From Acidimicrobiales bacterium (lineage in GTDB: Bacteria; Actinomycetota; Actinomycetes; Mycobacteriales; QHCE01), in NCBI GenBank assembly GCA_003243955.1, contig QHCE01000014.1, forward strand, positions 1 to 54,314: 54,314 nucleotides of DNA, written 5' to 3'. Shown here one piece after another: positions 35,795 through 44,160 of this stretch (within the stretch, counting starts at the first letter, position 1; every line of letters starts with the position of its first letter). Both the position numbers and the translations under genes were made by a program. Below the pieces are notes generated by a model. It did no database searches. It had not been told where the DNA came from and saw only the letters and a program-made list of their open reading frames with translations.

Positions 35795-38662
35795 ATGCCG
35801 CCCAAATCTACCTCAAGTCGTCGTTGTGGTCTCTTTTTCCGCCGTAAACCAGTGCGGTGGATCGCAGCCGGCTTGGTCGTGCTGCTGCTGGCAGCCGGAG
35901 CCCTGTGGTGGCTAAGCGGGGGGCCAGAAGAGCCCATTCGCACGCAGGCTCGCATCACCGTGATGTCTGGGCCAGGCCGGAATGAACCAGTAACACTGGA
36001 TACCACGCTGTATCGACCAAGCTCAGCGAGCGCGGCCCATCCAGTACCGGCGGTACTACTTGCACATGGGTTTGGGAATTCCAAGGACGGCGTCAGCTCC
36101 GACGCGCGCCGGCTCGCCAGAAGCGGCTATGCGGTACTTACCTGGAGCGCCCGCGGATTCGGTGCCTCTACTGGGCAGGTTCATCTCAACGACCCCGACT
36201 ACGAAGTCGCTGACGCCCAACGCCTGATCGACGTTCTGGCTCAACGAAACGACATCGTGCACGACGGCGTGGGTGATCCGAGAGTGGCGGCAATGGGGGC
36301 CTCGTACGGCGGAGCGCTGGCGCTGCTGCTAGCTGGACATGACCCCAGGGTCGACAGCGTGGTTGCCGAAATTACCTGGAACGACCTATCCCGTGCGCTC
36401 TTTCCCAACAACGCCGCTATGCCAAACGGATCAGGAACCGCGCCGGGGGTATTCAAAAAAGCCTGGGCTGGGGCGCTGTTTGGGAGCAACGTACTTCGCG
36501 CTCGGATTAACCCGGCGAACGCAGCGAATCAGCCGCCAAACGCCAATCAGCTCAGCGCCGCGACCTGCGGGCGGCTATCGGAACCCGTGTGCCGGATGTA
36601 TCTGGAATCGGCCACGACCGGACGCGCTTCGGCGCAGACTCAGCAGCTGCTGTATCGCTCTAGTCCGGCTAGCGTGATTGATCGAATCCGCGTTCCTACG
36701 TTGTTACTGCAGGGCGCCCATGACACGCTATTCCCGCTCGACCAAGCCGACGCCAACGCACGTGGAATATCGGCTAACGGCGCGCCAGTACACGTGGCGT
36801 GGTTCAACGGCGGCCACGACGCCGGTGCGCCTACCGACGCCGAGCTCACCAGGCTGCGCGACCTTACTTCCGAGTGGTTAGGCCACTACCTGCAGCGAAG
36901 CGGAGCACAACCGGCTAGCTCTTTCAGTTACTCCAACGCCTCGGGTCTCGGACTGTCGCAGCCAGGTGTACGCATCACGAGTTACGCCACAGCCCACTAT
37001 CCTGGGCTAAGTGGGAACACCGCCGCCCGAGGCATCGCACTCACTGGTACGGCGCAGCACGTAGCTAATCCGCCCAACGGCACCCCAGCGGCGCTGTCCT
37101 CGCTACCGGGGTTGGGAGCGCTGCTTAGCCTCGCCGGCAATGTGCCCAGTGTGACTGGGGCGGACCGTGAGATCAACGGGGAACATGCCCAGTTCGATTC
37201 AGCTCCACTGCATCAGCCGGTCACCGTCGTCGGCGCGCCCACGGTAGGAATCAGAGTAAGTAGTAGCGCGTCAGAGGCGGTACTTTTTGCCAAACTATAC
37301 GACGTCAACGACAACGGTGACGCGCGGCTGATTAATGACGCAGCCGCTCCGCTGCGGCTCACCCGTCTTACATCTTCGCTCAGTGACGCCAAGCCAGTCA
37401 CCGTGACGCTACCGGCGGCGGCATACACATTCGACAAAGGTCACCGACTCCGGCTGGTGCTCGCTACCGCGGACCAGGCATACAGCGGGCCCGCCGAGCC
37501 AGCGCTATACACCGTTGCACTGGCGACGAGCAGCACCGGCATCACACTGCCGCAAGTAACCGCACGAGCCCAGAACAGCCAGGATAATGGGTGGCAGCTC
37601 GTGCTGGCGGTAAGCATTGCAGTAGTCCTCGCTGGTGTGATCGGGGCGATCTGCATTGCTCGATGGCGGCGAGGCCATGGCAGCCGTGGCAGACCCGTTC
37701 TTGATGCCACGCTGCGCGATGTTCCGCTTGCGGTGCGTGGCCTGCGCAAGACCTATCGAGGTGGCTTCGTTGCTGTCTCAGGCGTCGGGTTCGAAGTTGC
37801 GGCCAATCAGGTCGTCGGCTTACTTGGCCCCAATGGCGCTGGCAAAACCACCACACTGCGGATGTTGCTCGGACTGATCAAACCCAGCGGCGGGGAAGCG
37901 CGAATTTTCGGTTATCGCAGTGAGCCGGGCGCGCCGGTGTTGTCAAACGTGGGCGCGCTCGTGGAAGGACCCGGTTTTCTGCCACACCTGTCCGGCCGGG
38001 AGAACCTCGCACTGTACTGGCGTGCGACGGGGCGCCCCGCACAAGACGCCCACATGGACGACGTGTTGGAGGTTGCCGCGCTGGGTGAAGCCATCGATCG
38101 GAAAGTCCGTACTTACAGCCACGGCATGAAACAACGACTCGCCATAGCCCAAGCCATGCTAGGCATGCCGCGTCTGCTGCTGCTCGATGAACCCACTGAC
38201 GGACTGGACCCGCCACAGATCGCCGTGATGCGTTCAGTATTGCAACGCTACGCCGTCGATGGCCGCGCTGTGCTGGTGTCTAGCCATCTACTGGCTGAAG
38301 TGGAGCAAACGTGCAGCCACGTGGTGGTGATGCACCAAGGCCGCAGCATTGCGGCCGGAGGGGTCAGCGAGGTAATCGGCGGCTCGCCAACCGTAGTACT
38401 GGAAGTAGACGATCCCGAACGTGCGGCGCAGCTGCTCAGGAAGCTGCCACAGGTGGAGGCTGTGCAGCAAACCAGAGAGGGACTTGTCATCACAGCGCCT
38501 GGTGACCGCAGTGCAATGGTAGCGGCGCTGGTGCACGCTGGGATCGGCATAGAGCGGGTAGTACCGCGGCGCCGACTCGAAGACGCTTTCCTTTCTCTAA
38601 TAGCCCAGCAGCCCACGGTTGACCCTGTCTCGGCCGAATCCACGAGCGGAGTAAACGCATGA
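35795..38662 (+). CDS. alpha/beta-hydrolase (S15/CocE-like) fused to ABC ATPase
   Basis: 955 residues in two parts. An N-terminal membrane anchor (WIAAGLVVLLLAAGALWWL, about 22-40) leads an extracytoplasmic X-Pro-peptidase/CocE-type hydrolase: oxyanion region LLAHGFGNSKDG (about 86-97), nucleophile elbow MGASYGG (about 167-173), acid QGAHDTLFPLDQA (about 305-317), His FNGGHDAG (about 333-340), then a jelly-roll domain to about 590. A second helix (about 603-625) returns to the cytoplasm, followed by an ABC ATPase: Walker A GPNGAGKTTT (about 678), signature YSHGMKQRLAIAQ (about 770), Walker B LLLLDEPTDGLDP (about 793) and H-loop SSH (about 828). AAGGAGG precedes the ATG; the stop overlaps the permease start (ATGA). 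Confidence 0.9.
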   Translation: MPPKSTSSRRCGLFFRRKPVRWIAAGLVVLLLAAGALWWLSGGPEEPIRTQARITVMSGPGRNEPVTLDTTLYRPSSASAAHPVPAVLLAHGFGNSKDGVSSDARRLARSGYAVLTWSARGFGASTGQVHLNDPDYEVADAQRLIDVLAQRNDIVHDGVGDPRVAAMGASYGGALALLLAGHDPRVDSVVAEITWNDLSRALFPNNAAMPNGSGTAPGVFKKAWAGALFGSNVLRARINPANAANQPPNANQLSAATCGRLSEPVCRMYLESATTGRASAQTQQLLYRSSPASVIDRIRVPTLLLQGAHDTLFPLDQADANARGISANGAPVHVAWFNGGHDAGAPTDAELTRLRDLTSEWLGHYLQRSGAQPASSFSYSNASGLGLSQPGVRITSYATAHYPGLSGNTAARGIALTGTAQHVANPPNGTPAALSSLPGLGALLSLAGNVPSVTGADREINGEHAQFDSAPLHQPVTVVGAPTVGIRVSSSASEAVLFAKLYDVNDNGDARLINDAAAPLRLTRLTSSLSDAKPVTVTLPAAAYTFDKGHRLRLVLATADQAYSGPAEPALYTVALATSSTGITLPQVTARAQNSQDNGWQLVLAVSIAVVLAGVIGAICIARWRRGHGSRGRPVLDATLRDVPLAVRGLRKTYRGGFVAVSGVGFEVAANQVVGLLGPNGAGKTTTLRMLLGLIKPSGGEARIFGYRSEPGAPVLSNVGALVEGPGFLPHLSGRENLALYWRATGRPAQDAHMDDVLEVAALGEAIDRKVRTYSHGMKQRLAIAQAMLGMPRLLLLDEPTDGLDPPQIAVMRSVLQRYAVDGRAVLVSSHLLAEVEQTCSHVVVMHQGRSIAAGGVSEVIGGSPTVVLEVDDPERAAQLLRKLPQVEAVQQTREGLVITAPGDRSAMVAALVHAGIGIERVVPRRRLEDAFLSLIAQQPTVDPVSAESTSGVNA

Positions 38663-39579
38663 GCAGAAAATCCGGCGAGGTCGGTGAGCATGTCGAGGTA
38701 GCAGTGGCAGGTCCACGACCCAGCTTGAGGGCGCCCGCACCCGGATATCAACCAGGGCGCACGCTGTCTATCCGGACAGAGCTCGCGCGTCAACTTCGGC
38801 GCAGACGCAGCCATATTGCCGCTGGGCTTGCGGCCATCGTACCGCTGCTGTTAATACTGGCATTCTGGTTCGGCTCCTCAGACAACAGCGGCGAAAAACA
38901 AGCCAGCGCGTATGACAGCCTGGTCACCGTAGCCACCGCCGGCGGCCTGAATTTTGCCCTCTTCACGTTGGTAGCGACAGCGTTTTTGCTGCTAGTGCTA
39001 GTGGCGCTGCTGTTTGGCGACACCGTTGCCAGCGAGGCCAGCTGGGGCAGTCTGCGCTACCTGCTTGCCGCACCGGTGCCGCGCTCCCGATTACTTGCCA
39101 GCAAATGGGCAGTGAGTCTGCTCTGCTCCATAGGGGTCATCGTGCTGCTTGTAGGCGTGGCACTGTCTGTCGGCACGGCTGTGTACGGGTGGCAACCGCT
39201 CCAGCTGCCCACAGGGACGAAACTGCCAACCAGCCAGGCGCTGCTGCGTCTGACCGCAATCACCGGCTATGTCGGGTTGAGCTTCCTACCCGTCGCGGGG
39301 CTGGCCTTTTTGCTTTCGGTAAGCATTGACTCCCCTATCGGAGCGGTCGGCGGCGCGGTGATGTTTCACATTGTGACGCAGATCTTCAGCGCGATCAGCG
39401 CACTTGGTCAGCTGCGACAGGCGCTGCCCAGCTACTACAGCCAAGCCTGGCTCGGGCTGCTCAGCACTCCCATCCAAACGCAAGAGATGGCTAAAGGCGC
39501 GTGGGTAACGCTGATGTATGCAACGGTGCTCTTTTCCGCCGCCTGGTGGCGATTTACCACGAAAGACATCGTGAGCTGA
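38659..39579 (+). CDS. ABC-2 type permease, partner of hydrolase-ABC fusion
   Basis: The ATG overlaps the stop of the fusion gene (ATGA), marking it as the membrane half of that transporter. After a ~50-residue hydrophilic N-terminus it has six hydrophobic segments: about 54-72, 95-118, 150-172, 200-225, 230-250 and 280-295. The region EASWGSLRYLLAAPVPRSRLLASKWAV (about 132-158) has the ABC-2 permease arrangement seen in drug and Na+ exporters. 306 residues. Substrate unknown; the extracytoplasmic hydrolase tethered to its ATPase suggests processing of the exported compound, but that is inference. Confidence 0.85.
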   Translation: MSRKSGEVGEHVEVAVAGPRPSLRAPAPGYQPGRTLSIRTELARQLRRRRSHIAAGLAAIVPLLLILAFWFGSSDNSGEKQASAYDSLVTVATAGGLNFALFTLVATAFLLLVLVALLFGDTVASEASWGSLRYLLAAPVPRSRLLASKWAVSLLCSIGVIVLLVGVALSVGTAVYGWQPLQLPTGTKLPTSQALLRLTAITGYVGLSFLPVAGLAFLLSVSIDSPIGAVGGAVMFHIVTQIFSAISALGQLRQALPSYYSQAWLGLLSTPIQTQEMAKGAWVTLMYATVLFSAAWWRFTTKDIVS

Positions 39580-39593
39580 ATAGCCATTAGCGG

Positions 39594-39749
39594 TTACTGC
39601 TGGTAATTATCGCGTCTGTGCCCTAGGTCAATTACCACAATGATGAGCTGGTCATGGTCGATCGTGTAGATGATTCGGTAGTTTCCGATACGTACCCGAA
39701 AACCTGGCCGTCCCTTTAACGCTGTGGCTGAAGGTGTATATGGATTAAG
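39594..39749 (-). pseudogene. RelE/ParE-type toxin remnant
   Basis: Reading the - strand from 39749 gives a 51-residue frame beginning after a TAG: NPYTPSATALKG, then GRPGFRVRIGNYRIIYTID and VIDLGHRRDNYQQ before a TAA stop. This is the C-terminal half of a RelE-superfamily toxin (LKG..G..RVR.G.YRIIY.I......V..I.HRR..Y). The N-terminal half and any antitoxin are gone; upstream is the end of the DrrB-like permease gene. Too short for a functional toxin, so called a remnant. Confidence 0.75.
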
Positions 39750-39797
39750 CTAGGAGAGCTTATGGCCTACATTCTCGGAGCCGCTGGCGCTACAAAA

Positions 39798-40706
39798 CTA
39801 CTCGGCCCGACGAAAGTTTGCGACCGCAAGCAGCATCATTCCCACGCCGGCGCAGGCAACGACAGCCAATTCCAGCAATGTCGGAACGCGCCACCCCCAC
39901 CAGTGCACGCCAGTGTTGAGAGCTTCACGAGCCACCGGACTGGCATCGATGTGGTCAAAGACGGCGCGGCGCATGGGGTCGATCGCGTAGGTTAACGGGT
40001 TGAACTGCGTAATCACCTGAAGCCAGGTGGGCAAGCCGCGCAACGGATATAGGGCGCCGGATAGGAAGAACAGTGGAAACACCACAGCTTGCACGACCGC
40101 CATAAACGACTGAAATTGCTCCATCCGCGCGGCCACCATGACACCGAAAGCGGTGAGCGCAAACGCCAACAGTGCGCATTCCGCCACCAAAATCAGCAGC
40201 AACGCTGGCGAATACGGTACGCCGACCAAACCGGCCAGGGCTAGAACCAGCAAACCTTGCAATGTGGACACGGTGGCTCCACCAAAGCACTTGCCCAACA
40301 CTATCGATGTTCGGCTCACTGGAGCCACCAACATCTCGCGCAGAAACCCGAATTCGCGATCCCACACGATCGAACCAGCGGAGAACACGGCGGTGAACAA
40401 CACTGTCATCCCCAGTGCGCCGGGGAACATGAATGTGCGCAGATCCACTCCGCCCGTGCTTGCGTTGGCCAGCGAGGAGAGCCCCGTGCCGAGCACAAAT
40501 AGGAACAGCGCCGGCTGTAGTAGTGCCGTCACTATGCGAGTTCGATCCCGGCTAAACCGGATCAGCTCACGACTCCACACGACTTTGATCGCTCGCAGAT
40601 CGGCGGCTATACCTCCGTGACCTCCGTGTACCGCAGCTGGAGCGGCGACCAGTGGGGGCATCGACCCGTCTGCGCCCACAGGACTTGAAGTTTGCCGCGA
40701 GCTCAT
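39798..40706 (-). CDS. DrrB-like ABC-2 permease
   Basis: Membrane half of a drug-type ABC exporter. After ~40 residues of hydrophilic sequence, WSRELIRFSRDRTRIVTALLQPALFLFVLGTGL begins an ABC-2 core with six helices; VWDREFGFLREMLVAPVSRTSIVLGK (about 112-137) is the typical loop and FNPLTYAIDPMRRAVF (about 240-255) the conserved C-terminal block. The ATG at 40706 overlaps the ATPase stop (ATGA); an ATG at 40730 in frame is possible. 302 residues. Transcribed after its ATPase on the - strand. Confidence 0.88.
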   Translation of the reverse strand: MSSRQTSSPVGADGSMPPLVAAPAAVHGGHGGIAADLRAIKVVWSRELIRFSRDRTRIVTALLQPALFLFVLGTGLSSLANASTGGVDLRTFMFPGALGMTVLFTAVFSAGSIVWDREFGFLREMLVAPVSRTSIVLGKCFGGATVSTLQGLLVLALAGLVGVPYSPALLLILVAECALLAFALTAFGVMVAARMEQFQSFMAVVQAVVFPLFFLSGALYPLRGLPTWLQVITQFNPLTYAIDPMRRAVFDHIDASPVAREALNTGVHWWGWRVPTLLELAVVACAGVGMMLLAVANFRRAE

Positions 40707-41677
40707 CGGCGAGCCACCATTGCCATCCAATCCGGTGACGAGCTTTCAGCATCACGAATCGTGTTGCCGGTGTAGGACATGAACACGTCATCCAGCGACG
40801 GACGGGAGACGTTCACCGACTCGATCACCATATCCAGTTCGGTAAATAGCCGGGGTACAAACTGTTCGCCGCGAGGTACCGAAAACGTGACAGCACCCTC
40901 ACGCAGCTGCGCTTCTATTCCAAAATGCTGTCGCAGCTGCGCGATCGCGGCAGCATCATCAGGTGTGCGCAGCCGAATCTGGTCGGCACCCACGGTCGCT
41001 TTTAGGGCTTCTGGTGTGTCGGTCACGATGATCCGGCCATCATCGATGATGGCGATCCGGTCACAGTACTCAGCCTCGTCCATGTAGTGCGTGGTGAGGA
41101 AAATGGTGATGTCGTCGTGCCGCTTCAGCTCGGCAATGTAGGCCCAGATGGAGCTACGCGTCTGCGGATCTAGGCCGATAGTCGGCTCATCCAAAAACAG
41201 CACACGGGGCGAATGCAGTAGCCCTCGCGCAATTTCTAGCCGACGCTTCATGCCGCCGGAGAACGTCCGCACCAAACTACGGCGACGATCAGCTAATCCG
41301 ACCATATCCAGTACGTCCCGCATACGTGTTTCGAGCTCGCCGCGCGGTACGCCGTACAGCTCGGCGTGAAAGCGCAAGTTCTGTTCAGCGGAAAGGTAGC
41401 CATCTAACGTGGTGTCTTGAAACACTAAGCCGATGCTGCCACGTACCTGGTCGCGCTGGGAAATCACGTCATAGCCGGCGACGCTAGCCGAACCGCCGGT
41501 GGGTGCCGATAGGGTGCACAGCATCTTGATCGTGGTGGACTTACCAGCACCATTGGGCCCAAGAAAACCAAACGTTTCTCCGGGCTCGACCTCAATGTCG
41601 ATGCCTCGCACTGCCTCAATATCGCCATAGCGTTTAGCTAAGCCGCGCGTAAGCACGGCGGGGGTTTTATCGACCAC
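40703..41677 (-). CDS. DrrA-like ABC exporter ATPase
   Basis: ATP-binding subunit of the daunorubicin-type (DrrA) subfamily. Walker A LGPNGAGKSTTIKML (about 39-53), Q-loop GLVFQDTTLDGYLSAEQNL (about 84-102), signature TFSGGMKRRLEIARGLLH (about 138-155), Walker B VLFLDEPTIGLDPQT (about 158-172), H-loop FLTTHYMDEAEYCDRIAI (about 192-209) and the DrrA C-terminal PSLDDVFMSYTG (about 300). GTG start at 41677 with a weak ribosome site. 324 residues. Cognate permease overlaps downstream. Substrate unknown. Confidence 0.92.
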   Translation of the reverse strand: MVDKTPAVLTRGLAKRYGDIEAVRGIDIEVEPGETFGFLGPNGAGKSTTIKMLCTLSAPTGGSASVAGYDVISQRDQVRGSIGLVFQDTTLDGYLSAEQNLRFHAELYGVPRGELETRMRDVLDMVGLADRRRSLVRTFSGGMKRRLEIARGLLHSPRVLFLDEPTIGLDPQTRSSIWAYIAELKRHDDITIFLTTHYMDEAEYCDRIAIIDDGRIIVTDTPEALKATVGADQIRLRTPDDAAAIAQLRQHFGIEAQLREGAVTFSVPRGEQFVPRLFTELDMVIESVNVSRPSLDDVFMSYTGNTIRDAESSSPDWMAMVARR

Positions 41678-41796
41678 GGGTCTACCATACGCCGAGCTTG
41701 CACTGCCACCGTCCGACTAGGCTGCGGTTACCGTGAGCACGATTGCGTGGCGCCGCTAGAGGCTTGGCTTCACTAATGACCTGCAAGGAGGCATCT

Positions 41797-42447
41797 ATGC
41801 GCATTTCCAGGCTGCTTTTGACTGGGAGCTGGGCTGGGCTACTCGCGGTGCTGGCAGCGTGGGGAGTGCTGCTGCGTATCGATGGAAACGTGGACAATTT
41901 CAGCTACTTCACCCAACAGAGCAACATGCTGGTGGCGGGATACTACTTCTGGCAACTGGGATATCTGCTCATTGGTCGAGAACGGGGCTGGCGAGCTCCC
42001 CCGTTATGGCTACACGGTGCTGTAGTGGTGTACATCATCGTGACGGGAGTGGTGTACGCGACTTTGCTCGACGGCTCATACCGGCAGCTTCAGGACGTAC
42101 TCTCGCATGCAGCGATACCGATTCTAGTCGCAATAGATTGGCTGATATACGGCCCTAAATCCACAACGCCGCGCTGGTGGTATCCGCTGAGCTGGTCGGT
42201 GTATCCAGTGCTGTATTTAGGTTTTATTCTCCTCAGAGCTGCGGTTATCGAAAGGCCGCCCGGCAGCAACCGCTATGTGTATCCGTTCTTAAACCTTGAG
42301 GCGGTCGGTGCCGGGCAGTTCGCTCTTACCGTTCTCAACTTCATCATCGGGTTCGTCGCGCTGGGCTACTTGATAATGGGAATCGGAAAAGGAATCGAGA
42401 AAGTTCAGCGCACGTGTAGAAATGCTCGCTATCGCGCGACCTCTTAG
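41797..42447 (+). CDS. Pr6Pr-type integral membrane protein
   Basis: Six to seven membrane helices over 216 residues, with FSYFTQQSNMLVAGYYFWQLGYLL (about 32-55) and QDVLSHAAIPILVAIDWLIYGPK (about 98-120), WYPLSWSVYPVLYLGFILLR and PYPFLN-like YVYPFLNLE motifs. This is the F.YFT.QSN...H...P.....DW pattern of the Pr6Pr/FAR-17a-like group. A perfect AAGGAGG precedes the ATG at 41797; the frame extends upstream without support. Function unknown. Confidence 0.8.
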   Translation: MRISRLLLTGSWAGLLAVLAAWGVLLRIDGNVDNFSYFTQQSNMLVAGYYFWQLGYLLIGRERGWRAPPLWLHGAVVVYIIVTGVVYATLLDGSYRQLQDVLSHAAIPILVAIDWLIYGPKSTTPRWWYPLSWSVYPVLYLGFILLRAAVIERPPGSNRYVYPFLNLEAVGAGQFALTVLNFIIGFVALGYLIMGIGKGIEKVQRTCRNARYRATS

Positions 42448-42472
42448 CTCAGGCTTGTGGCCAACGTTTCAG

Positions 42473-42766
42473 CTAATCGCCCATTCGCGCGGCAAGTTCC
42501 TGACTCCACGGCTGGGCTACGTCCACTCCGGCCAGCCGACATATTCGTTGCGCGGCAGCCACGCTGGGTAGCACTTGGTCACCCCAGGTTCCGTTCACTC
42601 CGATCAGCACAATGCGGGCGCCGTGAGACCCGACTCGTTCAATCACCGCTGTGGCGAATCCCCCATTGCGCACCACGAAGGTCGCCATAGCCCGCACGGC
42701 TTGTCGTGTGGCGCGCGGGCTCAGCGGTAGGGCGTCAACCACGTCAACGGCCGGTGGTGTTGGCAT
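42473..42766 (-). CDS. conserved-looking small protein, unrecognised
   Basis: A 97-residue cytoplasmic protein without membrane segments: an N-terminal helix (SPRATRQAVRAMATFVV), an alternating strand-helix region (ATAVIERVGSHGARIVLIGVNGTWGDQVLPSVAAAQRIC) and a short C-terminal helix. I do not recognise the family. Evidence that it is real: the ATG faces the metallo-beta-lactamase ATG with only 18 bases between, and a TANNNT -10 element sits six bases before it, as for a leaderless gene. Divergent pairing suggests a functional link with the hydrolase. Confidence 0.65.
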   Translation of the reverse strand: MPTPPAVDVVDALPLSPRATRQAVRAMATFVVRNGGFATAVIERVGSHGARIVLIGVNGTWGDQVLPSVAAAQRICRLAGVDVAQPWSQELAARMGD

Positions 42767-42784
42767 ACACCTAGGCTAGGTGTA
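42766..42784. promoter_or_regulatory. overlapping divergent leaderless promoters in a palindrome
   Basis: TACACCTAG-G-CTAGGTGTA is a 19-bp perfect palindrome filling the gap between two divergent ATGs. On the + strand TAGGCT (42772-42777) lies seven bases before ATG 42785. On the - strand TAGCCT (42773-42778) lies six bases before ATG 42766. Both fit TANNNT -10 boxes of leaderless actinobacterial mRNAs. Confidence 0.6.
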
Positions 42785-43444
42785 ATGGGAGCCACGACAT
42801 ATACCGGAAGCCGGGTTACTGCGCCGCAGACGCGACGACTAGCCCAGTTGGACATCACCAAAGCATCCGTAGGACCGATGGACAACAATGCCTACCTGCT
42901 GCGATGCCGACGCAGCAATGAAGCGCTGCTGATCGACGCTGCCAGCGAACCCGCAACTCTGCTTGAGCTGGTGGCCGAGGTAGAGCTTACGGCGATCGTC
43001 ACCACGCATCGCCATGCCGACCATTGGCAAGCCTTGGCTGAGGTTGCCAAACGTACCGGAGCCACCACCGTTGCCCACCCGCTGGACTCCCCCGCCATCG
43101 GCGCGACTATTACGCAGCTGTGTTCCGACGGTGATCTGCTGACATTCGGTGAAATCACGTTGAGCGTGATCCACCTGCAAGGCCACACTCCCGGCTCGAT
43201 CGCGCTGCGCTATGACGATCCGACTGGACCACCGCATCTGTGGACCGGCGACAGTCTTTTCCCCGGCGGTTTGGGCAACACGTTCGGTAGCGCCAACGAC
43301 TTTGCCTCCTTACTGCGCGATGTCACCGAGAAGCTCTTCGCGCCCCTACCTGATGACACCTGGGTGTACCCGGGCCACGGAGACGACACAGCGCTGGGAG
43401 CACAGCGCCCCTCGCTGCCGGAATGGGAATGCCGCGGTTGGTGA
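42785..43444 (+). CDS. MBL-fold (glyoxalase II-like) hydrolase
   Basis: Metallo-beta-lactamase fold enzyme of the glyoxalase II-like group. Metal ligands: THRHADHWQAL (HxHxDH, about 74-84), LQGHTPGSIAL (His, about 132-142), LWTGDSLFPGGLGNT (Asp, about 153-167) and VYPGHGDDT (His, about 193-201). 219 residues. The ATG has no ribosome site but a -10-like TAGGCT seven bases before it, so a leaderless transcript is likely. Substrate (a thioester such as a lactoyl-thiol) is an inference from the family. Confidence 0.9.
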   Translation: MGATTYTGSRVTAPQTRRLAQLDITKASVGPMDNNAYLLRCRRSNEALLIDAASEPATLLELVAEVELTAIVTTHRHADHWQALAEVAKRTGATTVAHPLDSPAIGATITQLCSDGDLLTFGEITLSVIHLQGHTPGSIALRYDDPTGPPHLWTGDSLFPGGLGNTFGSANDFASLLRDVTEKLFAPLPDDTWVYPGHGDDTALGAQRPSLPEWECRGW

Positions 43445-43488
43445 GGTGCGACGAGTGAAACCATCCCATCCCGGAGTCGCTTACCGAC

Positions 43489-43533
43489 AAAACTGTCAGT
43501 GACAAGAATGTCGGTGACGAATTTGTCGGTTAC
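43489..43533. repeat. three 15-bp tandem repeats at methyltransferase truncation point
   Basis: Units at 43489-43503, 43504-43518 and 43519-43533 (pattern RAWWYTGTCRGTKAC) lie just past the broken end of the methyltransferase and outside any supported gene. A fourth partial unit (TTACCGAC) precedes them at 43481-43488. Confidence 0.8.
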
Positions 43534-43543
43534 GTTGATACCT

Positions 43544-44062
43544 TTATATTGTGCCGTTCGTGAATCGTCGTACCGAGCTAAAAACCTTAGAAGCCTGGTG
43601 GGAAAAGCCATATCCCCGCCCGGCGTCGTCGAGGTGCACCCAGACTGAACCGTCGGGAGCGAGCAGGTCGCGGATGAGTAGCAGCCGGTCGCGCATCATG
43701 GTCAGCCAGACGGAGTGCTCCAGCGCGTCGTCGTAGTGTTCGAACGCCTGGCCGGTGTTGAACGGTGGGTCGATGTACACAAGCTTGACCTTGCCGAGGT
43801 ACTCCCGCGCGTACTCAGGGGTGCGCGAAAGTGCATGCAGCGCGTCGTAAGAGTCGCCGACGATCAGCAGGTTATCGGTAGCCGCTTTGGAGGTCGGGCC
43901 GACCTCGCCCACGGTGTCTCGTTCGTGCAGTAACCGCACCTCGACCACACGCGGATCGTCGCGCTCCACCCACTCGTAGCCGCCGTCCGAGGTCCCGAGC
44001 AGCGCCTTTTCCTTACCGACCCATGACAACGTGAGACGGCCGGACGGCTGGGCGTTACTCAT
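43544..44062 (-). pseudogene. truncated type III-like site-specific DNA methyltransferase
   Basis: Begins MSNAQPSGRLTLSWVGKEKALLGTSDGGYEWVERDDPRVVEVRLL and reaches the amino-methyltransferase motif KLVYIDPPFNTGQAFEHYDDALEHSVWL (catalytic DPPF), then LLAPDGSVWVHLDDA. After about residue 150 the sequence stops resembling the family and ends at 172; full-length members run to several hundred residues with target-recognition and SAM-binding regions that are missing. ATG at 44062 follows AGGG. It lies 98 bases downstream of the ATPase pseudogene on the same strand, so it was probably the third gene of that operon. 15-bp repeats mark the truncation side. Confidence 0.85.
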
Positions 44063-44160
44063 AAGCAAACCCTAGGGGCCAAGGTGAACAGCAGGCGGTT
44101 CGGCCCACCTGCTCCAAAACGACATCCCAGCACCACTAGCGCCAGCACCCGTCGCGCCTG

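Noticed and set aside
43210-43611. - strand ORF overlapping the MBL gene end
   Set aside because: It is mostly the antisense of a well-supported hydrolase and of the 15-bp repeats; no ribosome site or family pattern.
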